Shown: positions 1 to 4,718 of the stretch, in pieces | Layout of the letters: each line of letters starts with the position of its first letter | How positions within the stretch are numbered: the stretch's first letter is position 1 | Position numbers and translations under genes: made by a program | Notes under the pieces: model-generated | Seen by the model: only the letters and a program-made list of their open reading frames with translations | Databases searched by the model: none | Told to the model about the DNA's origin: nothing | NCBI GenBank assembly: GCA_031270615.1 | Contig: JAISXE010000162.1 | Span: 1 to 6,116, forward strand | DNA from: Spirochaetia bacterium | GTDB lineage: Bacteria; Spirochaetota; Spirochaetia; DTKZ01 | Length of the DNA stretch: 6,116 bases | Reading direction: 5' to 3'

Positions 1-4
1 GACT

Positions 5-22
5 GCGATTGCAGGCAATCGC
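5..22. repeat. Perfect inverted repeat (8-bp stem)
   Basis: GCGATTGC at 5-12 and GCAATCGC at 15-22 are exact reverse complements separated by AG. The same hairpin recurs unchanged at 167-184 in the second long repeat. There is no T tract after it, so it is not a standard intrinsic terminator. Confidence 0.8.
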
Positions 23-96
23 ACTGCATTCAGGCAGGCTGTTGTAAGCGGGTAGAACACTGGGGGCTATCACGCGATTTCTCCCGCAATTTCCGG

Positions 97-126
97 GGGC
101 AATTTTTGCCAGGGCAAAAATTGCCC
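97..126. repeat. Perfect inverted repeat (14-bp stem)
   Basis: The arms 97-110 (GGGCAATTTTTGCC) and 113-126 are exact reverse complements with a 2-base AG spacer. This is the strongest palindrome in the window. It is followed by TGCAACC rather than a T run, so I do not call it a terminator. A DNA cruciform or an RNA hairpin are both possible. Confidence 0.85.
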
Positions 127-166
127 TGCAACCAGGGAAATCGCGGAAGGCCGATAAACCGCGTCT

Positions 167-184
167 GCGATTGCAGGCAATCGC
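167..184. repeat. Perfect inverted repeat (8-bp stem), second copy
   Basis: GCGATTGC (167-174), AG, GCAATCGC (177-184). It is identical to the hairpin at 5-22 and marks the left end of the second long repeat. Confidence 0.8.
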
Positions 185-257
185 GCTGCATTCAGGCAGG
201 TTGTTGTAAGCGGGTAGAACACTGGGGGCTATCACGCGATTCCCCTCGCAATTTCCG

Positions 258-286
258 GGGCAATTTTTGCAGGGCAAAAATTGCCC
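258..286. repeat. Perfect inverted repeat (13-bp stem), second copy
   Basis: The arms 258-270 and 274-286 are exact reverse complements with a 3-base loop (AGG). It matches the hairpin at 97-126 except for one base lost at the tip, which keeps pairing intact and only shifts the loop. Confidence 0.8.
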
Positions 287-289
287 GCC

Positions 290-319
290 TTGAACACATG
301 CGGCTTTTCATCCTATACT
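290..319 (+). promoter_or_regulatory. Candidate sigma-70-type promoter without an obvious gene
   Basis: TTGAAC at 290-295 and TATACT at 314-319 are spaced by 18 bases. They match the -35 consensus at four of six positions and the -10 consensus at five of six. Transcription would begin near 326, immediately after the second long repeat, and read into hairpin-rich DNA with no convincing open frame before ptb at 872. It could drive a non-coding transcript, a long operon leader, or be a chance match. The call rests only on hexamer likeness. Confidence 0.35.
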
Positions 320-360
320 GGCTGGTAAGAGCCTGTTCAACATCTGGAAAAACCGTGGAC

Positions 361-375
361 AGCCCCTGTGGGGCT
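361..375. repeat. Short inverted repeat (6-bp stem)
   Basis: AGCCCC (361-366) and GGGGCT (370-375) flank TGT. It is a GC-rich hairpin followed by GTTTCC, with too few T residues for a good terminator. Confidence 0.55.
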
Positions 376-400
376 GTTTCCTGTAGGCATGGATTGGAAG

Positions 401-417
401 GGGCGCGAAGCGCGCCC
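401..417. repeat. Short inverted repeat (7-bp GC stem)
   Basis: GGGCGCG (401-407) and CGCGCCC (411-417) flank AAG. It lies just before the conserved GCAGGGCTGGTCGC flank that opens the first modular repeat, so it may belong to that element. Confidence 0.6.
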
Positions 418-524
418 GCAGGGCTGGTCGCAATTTTCTTTAAGGCCGTACAAGCAGGCCGTGGGCGAAGCCCCGCGTTGGTGAAACAGAACGGTCTGCC
501 GCCCATGCATCCCGGGCCGGAGCG
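418..524. repeat. Modular intergenic repeat, unit A
   Basis: It opens with GCAGGGCTGGTCGC (418-431) and closes with GCCCATGCATCCCGGGCCGG and AGCG (501-524). Both boundary sequences recur in units B and C. The interior of about 70 bases is longer than in the other units and does not form the same simple central hairpin, so this copy may carry an insertion or a different cargo. Confidence 0.6.
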
Positions 525-580
525 ATAGGGGCTGTTCCAAAACCCCAGGGGATTTCCTCCTTGCGGTGATCCGGGGGCGT

Positions 581-603
581 TACGGGGGTGGCAAACCCCC
601 GTA
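581..603. repeat. Inverted repeat (8-bp stem)
   Basis: TACGGGGG (581-588) and CCCCCGTA (596-603) are exact reverse complements around the 7-base loop TGGCAAA. It sits immediately before the conserved flank of unit B, the same relative position as the hairpin at 401-417 before unit A. Confidence 0.65.
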
Positions 604-605
604 GA

Positions 606-658
606 GGGGGCTGGTCGCGCGCTCCGCGCGCTGCTCGCCCATGCATCCAGGGTAGCGG
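606..658. repeat. Modular intergenic repeat, unit B, with central GCGCGC hairpin
   Basis: The left flank is GGGCTGGTCGC (608-618). The right flank is GCTGCTCGCCCATGCATCC (630-648), followed by AGGGTAGCGG. Between and partly within them lies GCGCGC (617-622), TCC, GCGCGC (626-631), a perfect 6-bp stem. The flanks match unit C closely, but the stem sequence is completely different there. Confidence 0.7.
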
Positions 659-664
659 AAGACC

Positions 665-726
665 GCAGGGCTGGTCGCGATTTGCTTAGCAAATCGCTGC
701 TCGCCCATTCATCCCGGGCTGGAGCG
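665..726. repeat. Modular intergenic repeat, unit C, with central GCGATTTGC hairpin
   Basis: The left flank GCAGGGCTGGTCGC (665-678) is identical to that of unit A. The right flank GCTGCTCGCCCATTCATCC (696-714) differs from unit B by one base. It continues as CGGGCTGGAGCG, like the end of unit A. The centre is GCGATTTGC (677-685), TTA, GCAAATCGC (689-697), a perfect 9-bp stem. This stem resembles the GCGATTGC hairpins of the long repeats at 5-22 and 167-184, which links the two repeat classes. Confidence 0.7.
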
Positions 727-745
727 TGGGGGAGGCTTCCCCCAC
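726..745. repeat. Inverted repeat (8-bp stem)
   Basis: GTGGGGGA (726-733) and TCCCCCAC (738-745) pair exactly around GGCT. It directly follows unit C and is followed by CTACCCAGGG, so it is not a T-tailed terminator. Confidence 0.65.
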
Positions 746-782
746 CTACCCAGGGTTTGGGTACAGGCTCAATTCATTCCTT

Positions 783-814
783 TTTTTGGATTTTGCCAAA
801 AATCTCAAAAATCT
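783..814. promoter_or_regulatory. Dyad and tandem 9-mer upstream of ptb, operator-like
   Basis: TTTTTGG (783-789) and CCAAAAA (796-802) are exact reverse complements with a 6-base spacer. The right arm overlaps a perfect tandem duplication of CAAAAATCT (797-805 and 806-814). The position, 60-90 bases before the ptb start and next to the only plausible promoter there, fits a regulator binding site or a leader hairpin. No specific regulator family is recognisable from the motif, and A/T-rich DNA yields such dyads more easily by chance. Confidence 0.35.
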
Positions 815-840
815 TTTTGCGGGCAAGACGGCTTTTTTTA

Positions 841-849
841 TGGTATATT
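841..849 (+). promoter_or_regulatory. Weak extended -10 candidate for the ptb operon
   Basis: TGGTATATT contains an extended -10 (TGn) joined to TATATT at 844-849. I find no good -35 hexamer at the usual distance. A start near 856 would leave almost no leader ahead of the ribosome binding site at 857-862. The operon may therefore be transcribed from further upstream, for example from 290-319. Confidence 0.25.
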
Positions 850-871
850 TTAATAAGGGAGGTGTTTTGAC

Positions 872-1783
872 ATGGTAAAAGAATTGTCCGGCCTTATGCA
901 GGCCGCAAAAAACGGGAAGAAGAGCCGCATCGCCGTCGCGGGGGCGGCGGATTTGCCGGTGCTGGAGGCCGTGCGCGCGGCTGCCGAAGCGGGCATCGCC
1001 GAGGCCCTGCTTGTGGGGGACAGGCGGGCCATTGAGGAGATGGGGGCCAAGATCGGGCTGGACGTTTCCAAATCGGAGATTATCGACATTGCCGATCCTG
1101 CGGGGGCCGCGGCAAAGGCTGTGTCCCTGGTGCGGGAGAATTCGGCGCAGATTCTTATGAAGGGTTTTGTTTCGACCGAGACCCTTTTGAGGGCGGTGCT
1201 GAACAAGGAAAGCGGGCTTCCCACGGGGAAGCTCCTCAGCCACGCGGGGATTTTCGAGTCCCCGCATTACGCGAAACTTTTCTGCGTTACCGACGCGGCC
1301 ATGAATATCGCCCCGGCGCTGGAGGAGAAGCTCGTCATTTTGAATAACGCGGTGTCGCTGTTTCACCGGCTTGGCGAGGAAAATCCCAAGGTCGCGGCTG
1401 TGGCCGCCGTGGAAACAGTGAATCCGAAGATGGAGGCGACGCTTCACGCGGCCATGATGGCGCAGATGAACCGCCGGGGGCAAATCAAGGGCTGCGTAGT
1501 GGACGGGCCTCTGGCCCTGGACAATGCCGTCTCGAAAGAAGCGGCGGCGCACAAGAACATCGCCGGCGAGGTGGCGGGAAACGCCGACATTATCCTTGTT
1601 CCCGATATTGAGGCGGGAAACCTTCTGTACAAGTCCCTGGTCTTTTTGGGTGGCGCCCTGACTGCGGGAATCATCATCGGGGCAAAGGCGCCCATCGTGC
1701 TTACCTCCCGCGCCGATTCGGAAAAATCCAAACTGTATTCCATCGCCCTGGCGGCCTGCGCCGGAACAGGAGCGCTGCCATGA
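872..1783 (+). CDS. ptb: Phosphate butyryltransferase (phosphotransbutyrylase)
   Basis: This 303-residue cytoplasmic enzyme transfers acyl groups between CoA and phosphate (acyl-CoA + Pi to acyl-phosphate + CoA). It acts on butyryl and branched relatives such as isobutyryl and isovaleryl. It belongs to the phosphate acetyl/butyryltransferase family and has the usual length for Ptb. Visible family motifs are LMKGFVSTETLLRAVLNK (95-112), a SHAGIFESPHYAKLFCVTDA stretch (123-142), VVDGPLALDNAVS (209-221) and VPDIEAGNLLYK (243-254). The C-terminal segment runs AGIIIGAKAPIVLTSRADS (265-283) and then SKLYSIALAA. The start is supported by AAGGGAGGTG (855-864), nine bases from ATG after GGAGG. The gene overlaps buk by four bases. 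No acyl-CoA dehydrogenase, thiolase or crotonase gene is nearby, while VOR genes follow, so I infer branched acyl-CoAs rather than classic butyrate fermentation as the main substrate. Confidence 0.95.
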   Translation: MVKELSGLMQAAKNGKKSRIAVAGAADLPVLEAVRAAAEAGIAEALLVGDRRAIEEMGAKIGLDVSKSEIIDIADPAGAAAKAVSLVRENSAQILMKGFVSTETLLRAVLNKESGLPTGKLLSHAGIFESPHYAKLFCVTDAAMNIAPALEEKLVILNNAVSLFHRLGEENPKVAAVAAVETVNPKMEATLHAAMMAQMNRRGQIKGCVVDGPLALDNAVSKEAAAHKNIAGEVAGNADIILVPDIEAGNLLYKSLVFLGGALTAGIIIGAKAPIVLTSRADSEKSKLYSIALAACAGTGALP

Positions 1784-2880
1784 GCGAAGACAACCTAATC
1801 CTGGCGATAAATCCGGGTTCGACTTCCACGAAGATAGGCGTCTACCGCGGCCTTGTGCCTCCACGGGGGGACATGGAAAAGCTCGTGGACAAATCGATAC
1901 CGCACGGCGTGGAGGAGCTTTCCCCTTTTAAGAACATCACCGACCAGTTCGGTTTCAGGAAGGCCGCCATTCTGAAGACCCTGGAAGAAGGCGGAATCGG
2001 GTTAAACGCCATTGTCCTTATCATGGGCCGGGGCGGGCTGACGAAGCCGGTAAAGTCGGGGATCCTGGAAGTAAACGCCGCCATGCTTCACGATTTGAAG
2101 ACCGGCGCGTTCGGCGTGCATGCCAGCAACCTGGGGGGGCTTATCGCGCACGAATTGACCCTGATGCTTCCCCGCGCAAAGGCGTACACCGCCGATCCTG
2201 TGGTGGTGGACGAGCTTGAGGATGTCGCGAGGATTTCGGGGCACCCCCTGTTTCCGAAGGTTTCGGTTTTCCACGCCCTGAACCAGAAGGCCACGGCCCG
2301 CATCCACGCGGAAAAGACCGGCGCCCGCTATGAGGACCTCAACCTGATTGTGGCGCATCTGGGCGGCGGGATCAGCGTTGGGGCGCACCGCAGGGGGCGC
2401 GTCATTGACGTGAACCAGGCCTTAAACGGGGACGGGCCGTTTTCGCCGGAACGCAGCGGGACGCTTCCCGCCGCCGCCCTGGCGGAGGCCTGCTTCAGCG
2501 GGAAACACACCCGCGAGGAGGTGCTGAAAATGATTACCGGCAAAGGCGGCTATGTCGCTTACCTAGGCACGAACAGCGCCGCCGAGGTGGAGGAGCGGGC
2601 TGCCGCCGGGGACGCGCGGGCAAAACTGGTCCGGGACGCGATGGTCCGCCAGGTGGCGAAGGAAATCGGCGCTATGGCGGTCGTCCTGGAAGGAAAAATA
2701 GACGCGGTTCTTTTGACCGGGGGAATAGCCCACAGCGAGACATTCAGCGGCGACATCCGCGCGCAGGTGGAATTTCTGGCCCCCGTGTATGTCTATCCCG
2801 GCGAAAACGAGATATTTGCCCTGGCCTACAACGGCAACCGGATTTTACAGGGGAAAGCGGAAGTAATGGAATATAAATAA
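1780..2880 (+). CDS. buk: Butyrate kinase (branched-chain fatty acid kinase type)
   Basis: This 366-residue kinase of the acetokinase/ASKHA superfamily interconverts acyl-phosphate + ADP and free acid + ATP, completing the substrate-level phosphorylation begun by Ptb. Visible motifs are the phosphate-1 loop NPGSTSTK (11-18), GRGGLTKPVKSGILEVNAA (83-101), ADPVVVDE (138-145) and FHALNQKATAR (164-174). The phosphate-2 region is VAHLGGGISVGAHRRGRVID (191-210), followed by the butyrate-kinase signature DGPFSPERSG (218-227) and the adenosine-site LTGGIAHS (312-319). Length is normal for Buk and shorter than acetate kinase (about 400). The ATG lies in an ATGA overlap with the ptb stop, with AGGAG at 1768-1772 seven bases upstream, so translation is probably coupled. 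A branched-chain (isobutyrate-type) kinase is equally compatible; sequence motifs alone do not separate these specificities. Confidence 0.95.
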   Translation: MSEDNLILAINPGSTSTKIGVYRGLVPPRGDMEKLVDKSIPHGVEELSPFKNITDQFGFRKAAILKTLEEGGIGLNAIVLIMGRGGLTKPVKSGILEVNAAMLHDLKTGAFGVHASNLGGLIAHELTLMLPRAKAYTADPVVVDELEDVARISGHPLFPKVSVFHALNQKATARIHAEKTGARYEDLNLIVAHLGGGISVGAHRRGRVIDVNQALNGDGPFSPERSGTLPAAALAEACFSGKHTREEVLKMITGKGGYVAYLGTNSAAEVEERAAAGDARAKLVRDAMVRQVAKEIGAMAVVLEGKIDAVLLTGGIAHSETFSGDIRAQVEFLAPVYVYPGENEIFALAYNGNRILQGKAEVMEYK

Positions 2881-2886
2881 AAAAAT

Positions 2887-2894
2887 AAGGAGGT
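2887..2894 (+). promoter_or_regulatory. Perfect Shine-Dalgarno that decides the start at 2902
   Basis: AAGGAGGT is a full eight-base match to the anti-Shine-Dalgarno, the strongest in the window. Two ATGs follow. The one at 2898 is only three bases away and its frame ends after six codons. The one at 2902 is seven bases away and opens the 177-codon frame, so I choose 2902. This strong independent site follows the widest gap in the operon (21 bases) and may raise expression of the downstream VOR genes. Confidence 0.75.
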
Positions 2895-2901
2895 ATCATG
2901 T

Positions 2902-3435
2902 ATGGAACTTGTGCATAATGAAATCCCGAAAGAGTTTCTGGATGTTCTGCCGGAGGGGATAAAATACATCGCGCGGCAGGGCAAGAACTTTCTTGTGGTC
3001 GAGAAAGTGTGCTGCCCGCAGGGGCACAGCCTTATGGTGGACACCGTTAAGATCCACGGTGAACCGGCAATCAAAATCCACGTTAAAATCGGAAAACAGG
3101 AAGGCAGTTTTTTTATTGACGCTTTCTGGGGAAGCCACAAAAAACTCTTCGATTTTTTTCCCGAGCTGGCAGCCGCCGTGGTTGTCGATGCGTTTTGTCC
3201 CGAATGCGGGACAAACCTCATGGCCGGCGATCACTGCGGGGAGCCGGGCTGCGGCGAGCAGAAGCATATCCAGCTTATTCTGCCCGATGGAAAAAACAAG
3301 GTACTGGTATGCGGGCGGCTTGGCTGTCCGGGGCACAGGCTGGATGTGCAAAAAGTTCCGGACGGGGTTATCCAGAAACTCAGCGGCATCAATTTCTTCG
3401 GAACGCAAATCGATGATTATTTTGGAGGGATATAA
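2902..3435 (+). CDS. Unrecognised Cys-rich, probably metal-binding protein
   Basis: I do not recognise a named family for this 177-residue, apparently soluble protein. It has no signal peptide or membrane segment. It has eight cysteines: 37, 38, 99, 102, 112, 117, 137 and 142. CPECG (99-103) with C112 and C117 resembles a zinc ribbon of the form C-x2-C-x9-C-x4-C. A second possible site combines CCPQGH (37-42) with C137, C142 and H145. CPQGHSLMVD (38-47) and CPGHRLDV (142-149) look like diverged copies of one motif. The gene sits between buk and vorC, has the best ribosome site in the operon, and its stop codon abuts the vorC start. By inference it may help VOR assembly, cluster supply or regulation, but no function can be assigned. 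The reading frame itself is secure: it is co-directional, well spaced and shows coherent composition. Confidence 0.85.
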   Translation: MELVHNEIPKEFLDVLPEGIKYIARQGKNFLVVEKVCCPQGHSLMVDTVKIHGEPAIKIHVKIGKQEGSFFIDAFWGSHKKLFDFFPELAAAVVVDAFCPECGTNLMAGDHCGEPGCGEQKHIQLILPDGKNKVLVCGRLGCPGHRLDVQKVPDGVIQKLSGINFFGTQIDDYFGGI

Positions 3436-3663
3436 ATGGCCAATCACATAGTAATTTCGGACGAAAGGTGCAAGGCCTGCCGCCTGTGCATAGAAACCTG
3501 TCCGACCCATTCCCTCGAACAAGGTTCCCATTTGAACAAAAGCGGATACCAGTTTACCCGCTTTGTCCAGAACGGGTGTACGGCCTGCGGGCTGTGTTTT
3601 TACATCTGCCCTGAGCCGGAAGCGATTACCGTCATAAAAGAAGACGGAAAGGGTGGTAAATAA
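3436..3663 (+). CDS. vorC: 2-oxoacid (2-oxoisovalerate) ferredoxin oxidoreductase, ferredoxin-like delta subunit
   Basis: This 75-residue 2x[4Fe-4S] ferredoxin-type subunit passes electrons from the catalytic subunits to external ferredoxin. Two complete cluster motifs are visible: C12-x2-C15-x2-C18-x3-C22-P and C48-x2-C51-x2-C54-x3-C58-P. The spacing between the two motifs is longer than in small clostridial ferredoxins, as is usual for the delta subunits of VOR/KOR enzymes. The ATG directly abuts the preceding TAA (TAAATG), with GGAGGG (3424-3429) six bases upstream inside the end of the previous gene, so the two are probably translationally coupled. I use the vorC-vorB-vorA naming used for ferredoxin-alpha-beta order; korD is an alternative name if the enzyme acts on 2-oxoglutarate. 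Confidence 0.9.
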   Translation: MANHIVISDERCKACRLCIETCPTHSLEQGSHLNKSGYQFTRFVQNGCTACGLCFYICPEPEAITVIKEDGKGGK

Positions 3664-3665
3664 AC

Positions 3666-4715
3666 ATGGAAAAACAGCTCATAAAAGGAAACGAGGCGGT
3701 CGTTTTCGGCGCGCTTTTGGGAGGCGCGACTCACTTTTTCGGGTATCCCATCACGCCGGCGAGCGAGGTTGCCCACATGGCGGCAAAGCAGTTTCCCGCA
3801 ACCGGAAACTGCTTTTTGCAGGCGGAGGACGAGGTAAACGCCGTCAACATGCTTTACGGGGCGGCGGCGGCCGGCGTGCGGGTCATGACCGCTTCCTCCG
3901 GCCCCGGCATATCGCTGATGGCCGAAGGGATCTCCTATATCGCCGGGGCGGAGCTGCCGGCGGTTATCGTGCATGTCCAAAGGGCGGGACCGGGGCTTGG
4001 CAACATCTGGCCGGAGCAGAGCGACTACAACGCCACGGTGAAGGGCGGCGGCCACGGCAACTACCGGAATATCATCCTGGCGCCTTTTTCCGCGCAGGAA
4101 ATGTGCGATTTCACCTACCGCTCCTTTGAGATCGCGGAGACGTACCGGATGCTTGTTTTTGTCCTGGCAGACGCCTACATCGGCCAGATCATGGAATCCG
4201 TGGCCCTGCCGGACGAGGTAAAGCACGCGCCGCGCCACGGCTGGGCGCTGTACGGCGACAGGGAAAGCAGACCGAATCTGGTGTCTTCCATTTTGATGAA
4301 TACCGAGCTTCTTTCCACCCATAACTGGAATCTTGACGCGAAGTACAAAAAAGTCGCCGAGGAATTGACCGAATGGGAGGAATACGAAACCGAAGACGCG
4401 GATTTTCTGTTTGTGGCTTTCGGCGTATGCGCGCGCCTGTGCCTGTCCGCCCTGGGCGTCCTGCGGAAGAACAATATCAGGGCGGGGCTGCTGCGGCCCA
4501 AGACGCTGTTCCCCTTCCCGTCCAAAAGGCTGGGCGAGCTGGGGAAGAAAATCAAAACCGCGATTGTAGTGGAACTGAACAACGGCCAAATGGCCGACGA
4601 CGTGGAACTGGCCCTGCGCTGCGCGGTTCCCGTTCTGCGCTACAACTGGATGGGAGGCAAGGTCCCCTCCACCCAGGACATTATCGAGCGCGCCGTTAAG
4701 GACCTGCGGGGGTAA
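3666..4715 (+). CDS. vorB: 2-oxoisovalerate ferredoxin oxidoreductase, alpha subunit
   Basis: This 349-residue alpha subunit of a 2-oxoacid:ferredoxin oxidoreductase forms half of the thiamine-diphosphate active site with the beta subunit. It carries the pyrimidine-binding domain first, then the transketolase C-terminal-like domain. Visible signatures are GYPITPASE (26-34), QAEDEVNA (52-59) with the acidic cluster expected to contact the TPP pyrimidine, and TASSGPGISLMAEG (75-88). VQRAGPGLGN (104-113), RPKTLFPFP (277-285) and VVELNNGQM (301-309) follow. The length and the QRAGPGLGN segment resemble the VorB (ketoisovalerate) group more than KorA 2-oxoglutarate enzymes, which often carry an N-terminal gamma fusion. 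The start lies two bases after the vorC stop, with an imperfect site AAGGGTGGT eight bases upstream. Substrate specificity for 2-oxoisovalerate is an inference supported by the neighbouring ptb-buk pair. Confidence 0.92.
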   Translation: MEKQLIKGNEAVVFGALLGGATHFFGYPITPASEVAHMAAKQFPATGNCFLQAEDEVNAVNMLYGAAAAGVRVMTASSGPGISLMAEGISYIAGAELPAVIVHVQRAGPGLGNIWPEQSDYNATVKGGGHGNYRNIILAPFSAQEMCDFTYRSFEIAETYRMLVFVLADAYIGQIMESVALPDEVKHAPRHGWALYGDRESRPNLVSSILMNTELLSTHNWNLDAKYKKVAEELTEWEEYETEDADFLFVAFGVCARLCLSALGVLRKNNIRAGLLRPKTLFPFPSKRLGELGKKIKTAIVVELNNGQMADDVELALRCAVPVLRYNWMGGKVPSTQDIIERAVKDLRG

Positions 4716-4718
4716 ATT

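Larger units (their letters stand above)
3..126. repeat. Long intergenic repeat, copy 1
   Basis: This is the first of two near-identical copies; the second is at 165-286. The copies share CTGCGATTGCAGGCAATCGC at the left and CAATTTTTGC...GCAAAAATTGCCC at the right, with a conserved middle around GTAAGCGGGTAGAACACTGG (copy 1 at 44-63). I can see only a few substitutions and two single-base length differences, so identity is above 90% by eye. Each copy contains two hairpins, one near each end (5-22 and 97-126 here). Downstream of this copy, AAATCGCG (138-145) is complementary to CGCGATTT (73-80), so the right hairpin could sit inside a larger folded structure. It looks like a dispersed intergenic element rather than coding DNA. 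Confidence 0.85.
165..286. repeat. Long intergenic repeat, copy 2
   Basis: This is a direct repeat of 3-126, in the same orientation and offset by 160-162 bases. The unique spacer between copies is about 38 bases (127-164). Differences from copy 1 include GCGCTGC for GCACTGC, AGGTTG for AGGCTG, GATTCCCCTCG for GATTTCTCCCG, and loss of one base each in the G run and at the hairpin tip. The right-hand hairpin keeps a 13-bp perfect stem despite the tip deletion. This suggests that the fold may matter more than the exact loop. Confidence 0.85.
1..871. other. Gene-free, repeat- and hairpin-rich intergenic region
   Basis: I see no credible protein-coding gene here. The open frames present on either strand run straight through repeated, palindromic DNA, lack convincing ribosome binding sites and give low-complexity Arg/Pro/Gly/Ser-rich translations unlike any family I recognise. 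The stretch holds two classes of repeat (a ~123-base unit at 3-126 and 165-286, and three modules between 418 and 726), plus many short perfect inverted repeats. It also holds a promoter-like sequence at 290-319 and an A/T-rich leader (771-871) with likely control sites for the downstream operon. The left boundary is cut by the window, so the upstream gene and the full extent of the repeats are unknown. Confidence 0.75.

Noticed and set aside
97..126. Intrinsic terminator for an upstream gene
   Set aside because: The stem is strong but no T run follows on the + strand, and the same hairpin recurs at 258-286 as part of a repeat. It is better seen as a repeat feature.
1..290. CRISPR-like array
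   Set aside because: There are only two units with a ~160-base period, and each unit is long with internal hairpins. There is no short repeat-spacer alternation and no cas gene.
106..528. 140-codon open frame on + strand
   Set aside because: It crosses the second long repeat and modular unit A, has no good ribosome site, and gives an Arg/Cys/Gly-rich translation without recognisable motifs. It is a chance frame in repeat DNA.
192..692. 166-codon open frame on - strand
   Set aside because: It lies wholly over repeats and hairpins, has low-complexity Ser/Pro/Arg composition and no family likeness.
682..870. 62-codon open frame just before ptb
   Set aside because: It starts inside the unit C hairpin, runs through the A/T-rich leader and ends across the ptb ribosome site. 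It has no ribosome site and no recognisable sequence.
746..1864. 372-codon open frame on - strand, antisense to ptb
   Set aside because: The opposite strand encodes an unmistakable Ptb. The antisense frame is an effect of GC-rich codon usage, and its translation is Arg/His/Gly-rich without motifs.
2898..2918. Six-codon mini-frame ATG TAT GGA ACT TGT GCA TAA overlapping the start at 2902
   Set aside because: Its ATG is only three bases from the Shine-Dalgarno and there is no sign of a leader-peptide function; it is most likely accidental.
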